This document shows positions 43,012 through 51,536 of a stretch of DNA of 58,299 bases, piece by piece. The position numbers were made by a program, and so were the translations under genes. The stretch's first letter is position 1; every line of letters starts with the position of its first letter. Location of the stretch: the NCBI GenBank assembly GCA_028875575.1, contig JAPPDF010000095.1, positions 1 through 58,299 on the forward strand. The letters run 5' to 3'. The notes below the pieces were generated by a model. That model was not told the origin of the DNA. It was given only the letters and a program-made list of their open reading frames with translations, and did no database searches. The stretch comes from Acidobacteriota bacterium. GTDB lineage: Bacteria > Acidobacteriota > Terriglobia > Versatilivoradales > Versatilivoraceae.

Positions 43012-44244
43012 TTACTCCTTCCCCGCCGCCTCGGTGGCCGATTGGGGCCGGCCGGAGACGTCGCCTCCCAACCAGCGATAGGGCCGCGGATAGAGGGCCA
43101 AGGAGCGGTCCTCCAGCGGCAGCTTGACGGGCACGCTGCCCCGCTGGGCCGAGATCTTGCTGGCGATGGCCACTTCCAGGGCGTGGCGCTGGGTCTCTCC
43201 GGTGATACGGGGCGGAATCCCCTTGGCCACGGCGTCGATCAGGCAACTGATGGGGGCCAGCACGTAATGCCGCTCCGACCCGTGGTGGCCGATTCGGTCC
43301 AATAGTGGGTCCAGCTGCTTGGATACCGGCGCCCAGGACCAAGGCCGATAGCCGTGGCCCACTTCCTTGCGCCCCCCCTTGGCGTCAAAGCCCTGGAAGA
43401 TCTGGGTCAGGGGCTCTCCGTGGCGGTCCCATCTCACCAGAGCATCCTCCGTCCACACTTCCACTCCCCGGTGGGGGGCCTCCTCCTCGCTGCCAAAGAC
43501 CTGGCACTCCAGCCCGGAGGTCAGCCGGAAACGGCCGTTGATGTTGAGGCCATAGTCGGTGGCGGCATCGTCCAGAGCCTCAGGCGGGCTTCCCCAGGTG
43601 ATCAGTTCCTCCACCCGGGCCTGGGCGAAGTGCTCCAGAACCAGGATGCGTGCCGATCCTCCAGCCAGGATTTCGCCTCGGTAGCTGTGGACGGCTGCCC
43701 CCTGGCGCTTCCCCAGTTCTCCCGAGGCCAGTCGCCTTCCGGCCTCCTCCACCTCCCAGTTGGCCCTCTCCAGGGCGCCCCCTGCCAGCACCGTCCCCCG
43801 CTGCTTGCAGGTCTCGATCATCCGGTCGGCGTCGGACAGCTTGGCGGCGAAGGGCCGGTCGGTCTGGACTCCCTTGACTCCCGCCTCGGCGCAGGCCACC
43901 ACGCCGGGCGTCATATATTTGGTGGGGGTGATGATGGCCGCCAGGTCGGGGACCACCTCCTTCAGCAGGGCGTCGGCGTCCCGGAAGAGAGCCTTCACCC
44001 CGAAGCGTTCTCCCACGACCTTGCGCCGCTCGGGGTTCCACTCCGCGATGGCCACCAGGTCGGTCTGGGGGAGAGCCCGGTAGATCTCGGCGTATTGCTG
44101 CCCCAGGCGGCCGCAGCCGATGATGGCCACGCTCAGCCTGTCCTTTGCAGTAGCCCCCGCGGCCTTGCGAGGATAGAGCCCTCCGGCCGCTACCGCTGCC
44201 GATACGGATTGAATGAGGAAGTCCCTTCTGTTCACCGTGTTCAT
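43012..44244 (-). CDS. Gfo/Idh/MocA oxidoreductase, Tat-exported, with altered EKP motif
   Basis: This 410-residue protein has a Tat signal (NRRDFLIQS), then a Rossmann fold with AIIGCGRLGQQY. The family active-site motif E-K-P is replaced by DRP in GVQTDRPFAAKL, so the usual catalytic Lys is an Arg; activity may be changed or lost. The C-terminal domain is of the usual GFO_IDH_MocA type. Exported family members usually keep a tightly bound NAD(P) and act on sugars. Its start overlaps the stop of a Phd-like gene. Confidence 0.85.
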   Translation of the reverse strand: MNTVNRRDFLIQSVSAAVAAGGLYPRKAAGATAKDRLSVAIIGCGRLGQQYAEIYRALPQTDLVAIAEWNPERRKVVGERFGVKALFRDADALLKEVVPDLAAIITPTKYMTPGVVACAEAGVKGVQTDRPFAAKLSDADRMIETCKQRGTVLAGGALERANWEVEEAGRRLASGELGKRQGAAVHSYRGEILAGGSARILVLEHFAQARVEELITWGSPPEALDDAATDYGLNINGRFRLTSGLECQVFGSEEEAPHRGVEVWTEDALVRWDRHGEPLTQIFQGFDAKGGRKEVGHGYRPWSWAPVSKQLDPLLDRIGHHGSERHYVLAPISCLIDAVAKGIPPRITGETQRHALEVAIASKISAQRGSVPVKLPLEDRSLALYPRPYRWLGGDVSGRPQSATEAAGKE

Positions 44245-44537
44245 GCTTTCCGCTCCTCCGGAGTTTCTGCCGGTTGCCCGGGCTTGGATGGGTTCGGCCC
44301 CGGCCCGTCAGTTCTCTTCGGGCCGAGGCCAGTCGTCAAAATATCTCCTCGAATCCTGATCTTGTGTCGCAGGCTGCCGATCAGGTCGGCATGCTGCCGG
44401 TCATCATGCTGCCGGTCATAAGGAACAACGCGCGCGACCGGCTTGCCATGCTTGGTGATGATCAAGCCGTCAGCGTCAAGCCGGTCCAACAAGGCCAGGC
44501 ACTGCTCCCCGAACTTTGCAACTCCAATCGTTCGCAT
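44241..44537 (-). CDS. Phd/YefM-like antitoxin, orphan
   Basis: This 98-residue protein opens IGVAKFGEQCLALLDRLDAD, followed by LIITKHGKPVARVVPY, the Phd/YefM N-terminal DNA-binding dimer pattern. The C-terminal 40 residues are Pro/Gly-rich and not family-like. AAGGAG lies seven bases before the ATG. No PIN, RelE or Doc toxin follows; instead its stop overlaps the start of an oxidoreductase gene. Confidence 0.75.
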   Translation of the reverse strand: MRTIGVAKFGEQCLALLDRLDADGLIITKHGKPVARVVPYDRQHDDRQHADLIGSLRHKIRIRGDILTTGLGPKRTDGPGPNPSKPGQPAETPEERKA

Positions 44538-44816
44538 CTCACTTCTCCTTCCAGAATGGACATAAGTATACGACTTGATTTCTTGAGTCGAAACGACATT
44601 GACGGATGGGTCAAGGATTGCGAATTGGAATTGGAGATTGTTCGCAGAAAGAGCACCGAAACCGGGAGGCAAAAGTCTCGCGGCAACAGGGGTTCATGAT
44701 ATCCTGCACATCCTTCAAAACCTCTGTGGACCGGGAAGCCGCGGCGACAGCCTCCACCGTGGATCGCTTCGCGCAAACTGGTGGCTTCAGGTCCGCTCCG
44801 TGCAAGGAGATTTGCC

Positions 44817-46514
44817 ATGATCAGACGCCAATTCATGAAAACAGCCCTGGCCGCCGGTCTGACCTCGGCCGCCGTTCCGGCGGCATCGGGGGCGGCGCGG
44901 CCGGCCTCCGCAGCCGGCGGTCACGGGGGCAGGAAGAAACCCCGGATCATGTTTTATAACGACGCTCGCCATCCGGCCATCTACATGTACGAACCTCCCA
45001 TGGAGAAAGAGCAGTTCGAGGCCGCGGTAGATGAAGTGCTGGGAACTCCGGTCGATGCCATGGTGTTCGGTCTGGGGGACGGGCGCACGGTCTTTCACAA
45101 GACCGAGGTCGGGGAGCTGTGGGGAGATCCGGTCGAGAAGTGGCCCCACCTGATCTTCCGCCGGGCCCACCAGAACGCCAAGATGATGCTGGAATCGGGA
45201 CGGGACCCCTTGCGCATCGTGTGCGACCACGCCCGGGCAAACGGACTGATGCTCTATCCGTCTCTGTTGCTCAATAGGGGGCGGGGAGCCGACCGCCATC
45301 GGGACGTTCGCGCGGCCAATTTCACCTGGGAAAACCGGCACCTGGAAATTGGAGCCAGTGGCAACCTGGACGAGAGCTTCAACGGGGCAAGGCAACTGGA
45401 CTTCAAACACCAGGAGGTGCAGGACGAGCGTTTCGCGCTCATCGAGGAAGTGCTCAAGAATTACCCCATCGACGGGTTCGAGTTGTGGTTCGGCCACCAC
45501 TACTTCTTCCACCCCAAGGAGGTGGAAGCCGGCCTGGAAATCATGACCAAATGGGTCAAGCGGGTCCACAAGGCCGTCAAGGCCAGCGGCAAGGACCGCG
45601 AACTGGCGGTTCTGGTCCCCGCCAACATCGCGTGGGCGCGCTCGCTGGGGCTGGATGTGCCGGAGTGGATCCGGCAGGGCATCGTGGACGTGATCAACGG
45701 CCAGAACTACTATCAGAAGATCGACAACCTGGCGGACTTCCGGCCGCTGCTCGAGATTGCCAAGGGCACCTCCTGCCGCATTCACGCCGGCACCAACGCC
45801 GTTCTGAACTCGGACCGCGTGAGCGGCGGCACCATCGAAATGATTCGTGGCGTGGCCTGCAACTACTGGGCCCAGGGAGTCGACGGCCTCTACCTCGGCC
45901 AGTGGTTCGCCGGCACCAACTGGCCCTACCAGGCTCCCTTCTACGAGCGGTTGAGAGAGGTCGCCTATCCCAAGCTCATGGCCCCCAAGGACAAGTTCTA
46001 CATGGTCCCCACGGCCGATCAGACTCGAAGCAGGCCTCCGACCCAAACGGCTCCGCTCCCTGTCGAGCTGAAGGAGAACCGGCCCGTCAAGTTCGAGCTG
46101 CCCATTGCCGACGATCTGCCTTACTGGGACAGGCAGAAACGGGTTCACGAAGTCCTGCTGCGAATCCGTCTGGCCGACAGCACCGAACTCGATCGAGTGA
46201 CGTTCAGGTTCAACGGCAAGGAGCTGCCCCAATCCCAGGCGCGCAAGATCAATCACCTCTACCGCATGCATGCGCCTCGTTTCCGGGTCAACAACGCCTA
46301 CTGGTACATCTACCGGCTGGACCGGGACCACTGGCCCAGGCAAGGCAAAAACACCATCGAGGTCACCCTCAACAAGCGGGACCCCGACATCACTCCTTCG
46401 CTGAAACTTCGCGACATCGAGATCGAGACACGATACTTGATGGGGAAAAACTACTATCGAAGCAACGAGGATACCGACCTCGGTCCCGCGGCCATCGCGA
46501 GGCCCCGAGCCTAG
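44817..46514 (+). CDS. Tat-exported TIM-barrel glycosidase-like protein
   Basis: This 565-residue protein has a twin-arginine leader (IRRQFMKTALAAG). The centre looks like a TIM barrel of the glycoside-hydrolase-like type: LMLYPSLLLNRGRG, YPIDGFELWFGHHYFF with a candidate Glu, LAVLVPANIAWA and VDVINGQNYYQKI. From about residue 420 a beta-sandwich follows (VTFRFNGKELPQSQ, then WYIYRLDRDHWP). A paralogue is cut by the right window edge. AAGGAG precedes the ATG. It starts the plus-strand catabolic locus. Substrate unknown. Confidence 0.8.
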   Translation: MIRRQFMKTALAAGLTSAAVPAASGAARPASAAGGHGGRKKPRIMFYNDARHPAIYMYEPPMEKEQFEAAVDEVLGTPVDAMVFGLGDGRTVFHKTEVGELWGDPVEKWPHLIFRRAHQNAKMMLESGRDPLRIVCDHARANGLMLYPSLLLNRGRGADRHRDVRAANFTWENRHLEIGASGNLDESFNGARQLDFKHQEVQDERFALIEEVLKNYPIDGFELWFGHHYFFHPKEVEAGLEIMTKWVKRVHKAVKASGKDRELAVLVPANIAWARSLGLDVPEWIRQGIVDVINGQNYYQKIDNLADFRPLLEIAKGTSCRIHAGTNAVLNSDRVSGGTIEMIRGVACNYWAQGVDGLYLGQWFAGTNWPYQAPFYERLREVAYPKLMAPKDKFYMVPTADQTRSRPPTQTAPLPVELKENRPVKFELPIADDLPYWDRQKRVHEVLLRIRLADSTELDRVTFRFNGKELPQSQARKINHLYRMHAPRFRVNNAYWYIYRLDRDHWPRQGKNTIEVTLNKRDPDITPSLKLRDIEIETRYLMGKNYYRSNEDTDLGPAAIARPRA

Positions 46515-46539
46515 AGCAATCGTTGGAGGAACTGACGGC

Positions 46540-48690
46540 ATGCGTCCCTTCACCAGACTGGGGACAATCCTTTTCCTGCTGCTATGCTGGTGCGGCAGCT
46601 CGGCGTTTTGGGGACAACCGCCCCCGGAAGTCCCCATGACCCAGATTTCCCACATCGCCCCGTTCGCCCGGGACCGGGAGATCGCCGACCGCTTTACCGG
46701 CCTGGCCGAGTTTTCCATCCGACTTCTGCAGTGGAAGGGCACGAAACGTCCGTCAGTGATCAAGGCGCAACGGTGGCTCAAGTCGGAAATCTACAAGCAG
46801 ACAGCGCTGGGCGGCGGCGCCGGGACTCCGACCCGGGCCGAGGCCGACCGCATGGCCAGCGACGGCTACTGGTCGCTGGAGAGTCCCCATCTGGTTAGAA
46901 TCGAGGTTGGGGAAGACATCGAAGTGATCGCGAAGCCGCGTGCACTGCGCCTCCTGAGGGGCAAGCCCTATCCGCTTCCGGTGGTCCTGCGAAACGGCGC
47001 CTCCGCCCCGCAGACAGTCACCCTCAAAACGACCAGCGGAAAAGGATCGGCGACCCACAGTTTTCGTCTGATGCCCGGCCAGGCGGCGGGCACCTACATG
47101 ACGCTGCACACCGAGGCGGACTCGGAGGCCATGCCCAGCCTGGAAGTACTGGCCCAAGGCCGGACCAGGCCCATTCCTCTGGAGGGTGCGGTGGTCCAGG
47201 CGGGCCGCATGAAAGTGCGTGTGCTGGATGAGGAGGGCTCGGTGACGCCGGCCCGGATCTACCTCACCGGCTCCGACGGGCGGGACTACCGGCCGGCGGG
47301 GACGCAGGCCCGGGTGTCCAATGCCGACTACGGGCAGCCCTTCGGCGGGGACTATTACTTTTACAGCGGCGGCGAGTTCCAGGTGGATCTGCCTCCCGGG
47401 GAAGCTACCCTGGAGATAGTGAAGGGCTTCGAATACCAACCGGTCTCCCGGGAAGTTTCCATCCTGGCCGGCGGTTCGGGCACCGTCGAAGTCCGGCTGC
47501 AAAAGCCGTTCGACCTGCGCCGGCAGGGTTGGTTCTCCGGAGACACCCACATTCACCCCAACGTCTATAACGATCATCTCATCCGGCCCGCCGAGGTTCG
47601 ACTCATCTCCAGGGCCGAAGACCTCAACCTTCCCCACTTGCTGGTTTGTAATGACGTTGACTCGCACATCAACGACCGGCAGTACTTTCAGGGGCGGCCC
47701 CATCATCTCTCCGGGGAGCACACCATCCTCTATTGGAACCAGGAGATGAGGGCCGGGGACGTCAACAACCACGTGGGCTACCTGGGCTTGAAGACTCTGG
47801 TTCAGCCGGCCTACGTGGGCTGGCCGGGGACCCCCCTTCCCTACGACTATCCACCCAACTACCACATGGGACTGGCAGCCAAGGCCCAGGGAGCCGTGGT
47901 CACCTACGTGCATCCCGGCCTGCCTTCCCAATACCCGGCAGATATTGCGCTGGGAGCCGCAGACACCATCGACGTAATTTGCCAGCGCAACGAGGATGTC
48001 AACACCGAACACTGGTACCAACTGCTCAACTGCGGCTTTCAGTGCCCCATCTCGGCGGGAACCGATGCCTTCCTGAACGTCCCCTATCACCTCATCCCGG
48101 GCGCCGGACGGCTCTATGCCCGGATCGACTCCCCCCTCACCTACGACGCTTGGCTCGAGGCCTACCGGAAAGGCCGCAGCTTTGCCACCAACGGGCCCCT
48201 GCTGAAGTTCCGAGTCAATGGCAAGGAAGCCGGAGAGGAAATCCGCTGGAAGACCGGGAGCCTGCCGTTGGAGATCGAGGCCGAGGCCGTCTCCCACGTG
48301 CCCATGACCCGCATGGACCTGATCGTCAACGGCAAGGTTGCCGCCAGCCAGGAGGCCGAGGAAGGCGGGAAACTCATTCGACTGATCCGCGAACTGGAGA
48401 TCTCCGACAGCTCCTGGGTTGCCGTGCGGGTCCACGGCGAAGCCCACAAGCTGATCCCCAACGATGTGGCTCTTTACGCTCATAGCAGTCCCGTGTATTG
48501 TTACCGGGGCAACAGGAGGATCGCCGTCAGGGAGTCGGCCGCCTTCCTCATTCAACAACTCGATCAGCTCATCCACAGGGTGGAAACCCGAGGGGTATTC
48601 AGGGAAGCGGCCGACAAAGAGGCCATGTTGGAATGGTTCAGAAAGGGACAGCAGGTATACCGCAAGATCGAGGCCGAGGCGGCGTGGTGA
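46540..48690 (+). CDS. CehA/McbA-type PHP-domain metallohydrolase, secreted
   Basis: This 716-residue protein has a signal peptide (ILFLLLCWCGSSAF, possibly a lipobox). After about 300 residues of beta-rich sequence, WFSGDTHIHPNVYND opens a PHP-like metal domain, continuing with HVGYLGLKT, VVTYVHPGLP and ISAGTDAFLN, all with potential metal ligands. The family is named for carbaryl hydrolase CehA/McbA but most members have unknown substrates. It follows the TIM-barrel gene by 25 bases, so the two are co-transcribed. Confidence 0.85.
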   Translation: MRPFTRLGTILFLLLCWCGSSAFWGQPPPEVPMTQISHIAPFARDREIADRFTGLAEFSIRLLQWKGTKRPSVIKAQRWLKSEIYKQTALGGGAGTPTRAEADRMASDGYWSLESPHLVRIEVGEDIEVIAKPRALRLLRGKPYPLPVVLRNGASAPQTVTLKTTSGKGSATHSFRLMPGQAAGTYMTLHTEADSEAMPSLEVLAQGRTRPIPLEGAVVQAGRMKVRVLDEEGSVTPARIYLTGSDGRDYRPAGTQARVSNADYGQPFGGDYYFYSGGEFQVDLPPGEATLEIVKGFEYQPVSREVSILAGGSGTVEVRLQKPFDLRRQGWFSGDTHIHPNVYNDHLIRPAEVRLISRAEDLNLPHLLVCNDVDSHINDRQYFQGRPHHLSGEHTILYWNQEMRAGDVNNHVGYLGLKTLVQPAYVGWPGTPLPYDYPPNYHMGLAAKAQGAVVTYVHPGLPSQYPADIALGAADTIDVICQRNEDVNTEHWYQLLNCGFQCPISAGTDAFLNVPYHLIPGAGRLYARIDSPLTYDAWLEAYRKGRSFATNGPLLKFRVNGKEAGEEIRWKTGSLPLEIEAEAVSHVPMTRMDLIVNGKVAASQEAEEGGKLIRLIRELEISDSSWVAVRVHGEAHKLIPNDVALYAHSSPVYCYRGNRRIAVRESAAFLIQQLDQLIHRVETRGVFREAADKEAMLEWFRKGQQVYRKIEAEAAW

Positions 48691-48805
48691 CCTCCCGCGG
48701 AGCCTGTTACCGCCTGGCAGCCGGGCTTTCGCGGCAGAGCCCTGGCCGGAATTTCGAAACTCTCCGGCACGGACTCGGAATCGCTATCTCACAGGGAGGA
48801 TTCTT

Positions 48806-50044
48806 GTGATCAGACGTCAATTCATCAGTTCGGCCGCGGCTCTGGGTGCGGTATCGGCCGGCGGACTCTCGTTGGGTGCGGCGCCCGCCGCCTTGCCCAA
48901 GAAGAAGGGAAAAGCCAAGTACCGGGGCGGCGTGGTGGGCCTGGGCTGGATGGGCGTGCTCTACGACATGGGCACGCGCGACTACGAAAACATCGGCGGG
49001 TCCTACAAGACCCCCAAGTACGACCTGGAGAGCGCCAAACGTCCCACTCCCGACTGGCTGGACGTTCACCGCAAGTTCCACCACCACGACCATCCGGGCA
49101 AGGAAGGGCTGGTGGCCACCTACGCCGAGGCCATCTGGGACCGTCCCGAGGTGGAGCTGGTGGCCGGCGCCGACCGGGACAAGAAGCGGTTGTCCATGTT
49201 CGGGGAGCGCTATGGCATCACCGCCCTCTACACCGACGCCCTGGAGATGTACGAGAAGGAGAACCTGGACATCCTGGCCATCGCCACCAACACCAGGGGT
49301 CGCTCCTTCCTGACGGTCAAGGCGGTGGAGGCCGGAGTGAAGGGGATCTTCGTGGACAAGCCCATGACCTTCACCCTGAAGGAGGCCGACGACATGGTCA
49401 ACGCCTGCGCCAAGGCCGGCGTCCCGCTGGTGGGCGGCGCCACCACCGTCTCGCACCCCTCCTTCCAAAAAGCCAAGGAGCTGATCAAGGGCGGGGCCAT
49501 CGGAGAGGTAACCTCGATCGAGGCCCAGGTGCCGCTCACCTCTCAACATCAGGACTGGAGCTATTTCGTGGACAGCGAGCTTGCCTGGGTCAGCGGCACA
49601 GGGGACAAGCCCCGGCGCGAGCGCGGCAGCAGCGAATTCATGGGACAGGGGATCATCGTAGCCAGGGACGGCACGGTCGTCCATATCCGGGACGGCGCGC
49701 CCATGGTGCGGATCTCCGGCAGCAAGGGCGAGATGAGTTTCGACAGGAGTCAACACTACTGGCGGCTGTGGCAGGACAGCGACACACCCGCCGGCAAGCG
49801 GAGAGTCCGGATGCCCTGGCCGAACCCGCAGTTCGGTCTGGGAATGCGCACGGTCTACTGCCTGGACGACCTGATCGCCTGCATGGAGGGCCGCATGGAC
49901 GAGCCCAAGAACTCGGGCCGCCTGGTGGCCGTGGCCCTGGAGGCGGAATTGGCCATGAAGCAGTCCTCTGCACGAGGGGGCGAGCGGGTGGAGCTGCCTC
50001 TCAAGGACCGCAGCCTGGGTTTGACTTACGACTGGTTTCGTTAG
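48806..50044 (+). CDS. Gfo/Idh/MocA oxidoreductase A, Tat-exported
   Basis: This 412-residue protein begins at a GTG preceded by GGGAGGA. It has a Tat-type leader IRRQFISSAAALGAVSAG, a Rossmann motif GVVGLGWMGVLYD and IFVDKPMTFTL with the active-site Lys (DKP form of EKP). An insertion rich in His, VHRKFHHHDHPGKEG, follows the Rossmann entry and is shared by all three tandem copies. It contains the first copy of a 512-base stretch identical to gene B. Confidence 0.88.
   Translation: MIRRQFISSAAALGAVSAGGLSLGAAPAALPKKKGKAKYRGGVVGLGWMGVLYDMGTRDYENIGGSYKTPKYDLESAKRPTPDWLDVHRKFHHHDHPGKEGLVATYAEAIWDRPEVELVAGADRDKKRLSMFGERYGITALYTDALEMYEKENLDILAIATNTRGRSFLTVKAVEAGVKGIFVDKPMTFTLKEADDMVNACAKAGVPLVGGATTVSHPSFQKAKELIKGGAIGEVTSIEAQVPLTSQHQDWSYFVDSELAWVSGTGDKPRRERGSSEFMGQGIIVARDGTVVHIRDGAPMVRISGSKGEMSFDRSQHYWRLWQDSDTPAGKRRVRMPWPNPQFGLGMRTVYCLDDLIACMEGRMDEPKNSGRLVAVALEAELAMKQSSARGGERVELPLKDRSLGLTYDWFR
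48926..49437 (+). repeat. 512-bp direct repeat, copy A
   Basis: This segment, compared by eye base by base and supported by identical translations in several frames, equals 50277-50788. It covers the Rossmann half of oxidoreductase A. The sequence diverges sharply at both ends, as expected from gene conversion. Confidence 0.88.
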
Positions 50045-50156
50045 CGAGACCGCCAGCCGTAGCCTGAAATCGGTTTGTCGGGACCCAGGCGCCGACCCCG
50101 CCTGCACTCCCGCGGTCGGCGCGATCTGCAATCAATAACAAATAAGGAGAACCAAG

Positions 50157-51389
50157 ATGATTCGACGTGACTTCATGAAGTCGGCCGTGACCCTGGGGGC
50201 GGTTTCGGCCAGCGGACTTTCGCTGGGTGCGGCTCCCGCCGCCTTGCCCAAGAAGAAGGGAAAAGCCAAATATCGAGGCGGCGTGGTGGGCCTGGGCTGG
50301 ATGGGCGTGCTCTACGACATGGGCACGCGCGACTACGAAAACATCGGCGGGTCCTACAAGACCCCCAAGTACGACCTGGAGAGCGCCAAACGTCCCACTC
50401 CCGACTGGCTGGACGTTCACCGCAAGTTCCACCACCACGACCATCCGGGCAAGGAAGGGCTGGTGGCCACCTACGCCGAGGCCATCTGGGACCGTCCCGA
50501 GGTGGAGCTGGTGGCCGGCGCCGACCGGGACAAGAAGCGGTTGTCCATGTTCGGGGAGCGCTATGGCATCACCGCCCTCTACACCGACGCCCTGGAGATG
50601 TACGAGAAGGAGAACCTGGACATCCTGGCCATCGCCACCAACACCAGGGGTCGCTCCTTCCTGACGGTCAAGGCGGTGGAGGCCGGAGTGAAGGGGATCT
50701 TCGTGGACAAGCCCATGACCTTCACCCTGAAGGAGGCCGACGACATGGTCAACGCCTGCGCCAAGGCCGGCGTCCCGCTGGTGGGCGGGGCCACCACGAC
50801 TTCGCATCCGTCGTTCGCCAAGGCCAAGGAGCTGGTCACCGGCGGCGCCATCGGAGATGTCACCTCCATCGAGGCCCGAGTCCCCCTCTTGTCCCAACAC
50901 CAGTGCTGGGTCTACTTCGTGGACAGCGAGCTGGCCTGGGTCAGCGGCATCGGCGACAAGCCCCGGCGCGACCGCGGCAGCAGCGAGTTCATGGGACAGG
51001 GGATCATCGTGGCCAAGGACGGCACGGTGGTCCATATCCGGGACGGAGCCCCTCAAGTCAAGATCTCGGGAAGCACGGGGGAGATCGTCTTCGACGGCAA
51101 GCGCTGGATCCTGCGGCAGGACGTGGACACCCCCTCGGGACGCAAGGGGCGGGTGGAGATTCCCTGGCCCGATCCCCAGTTCGGGGGCATGCGCACCCCT
51201 TGGTGCCTGGACGACCTGATCGCCACCATGGAGGGCCGCATGAAGGAGCCCAAGAACTCGGGACGCATCGTGGCCATGGCCCTGGAGGCGGAATTGGCGA
51301 TGAAGCAGTCCTCTGCACGAGGGGGCGAGCGGGTGGAGCTGCCTCTGAGGGACCGCAGCCTGGGGCTGACCTACGACTGGTTCCGTTAA
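50157..51389 (+). CDS. Gfo/Idh/MocA oxidoreductase B, Tat-exported
   Basis: This 410-residue tandem copy has its own Tat leader (IRRDFMKSAVTLGAVSASG) and an AAGGAG ribosome binding site. Its NAD-binding half is identical in amino acids to gene A; the C-terminal substrate-facing half differs at many positions (for example VPLLSQHQCWVYF against VPLTSQHQDWSYF). A shared end ARGGERVELPL then closes both. This arrangement keeps the cofactor half uniform while the substrate half varies. Confidence 0.88.
   Translation: MIRRDFMKSAVTLGAVSASGLSLGAAPAALPKKKGKAKYRGGVVGLGWMGVLYDMGTRDYENIGGSYKTPKYDLESAKRPTPDWLDVHRKFHHHDHPGKEGLVATYAEAIWDRPEVELVAGADRDKKRLSMFGERYGITALYTDALEMYEKENLDILAIATNTRGRSFLTVKAVEAGVKGIFVDKPMTFTLKEADDMVNACAKAGVPLVGGATTTSHPSFAKAKELVTGGAIGDVTSIEARVPLLSQHQCWVYFVDSELAWVSGIGDKPRRDRGSSEFMGQGIIVAKDGTVVHIRDGAPQVKISGSTGEIVFDGKRWILRQDVDTPSGRKGRVEIPWPDPQFGGMRTPWCLDDLIATMEGRMKEPKNSGRIVAMALEAELAMKQSSARGGERVELPLRDRSLGLTYDWFR
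50277..50788 (+). repeat. 512-bp direct repeat, copy B
   Basis: This is the second copy of the repeat at 48926-49437, offset by 1351 bases. The first mismatches outside it are at 50276 and 50789. Confidence 0.88.
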
Positions 51390-51536
51390 TCCTTCGAGGC
51401 GGGATCGAGCCGGCGGTCACCAAGGCGACAATCAGTCGAACTGCCAACCCCCGGGGGGACTATCGCCTCCCGCACAGTTGCAAAGATTCCCGTCACGCCC
51501 CTACCGGCGTTCGACCGGGAACCAAGGAGGACAATC

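Noticed and set aside
44787-46781. 664-codon minus-strand frame over the TIM-barrel gene
   Set aside because: Antisense shadow; the plus strand has a Tat leader, a ribosome binding site and a paralogue.
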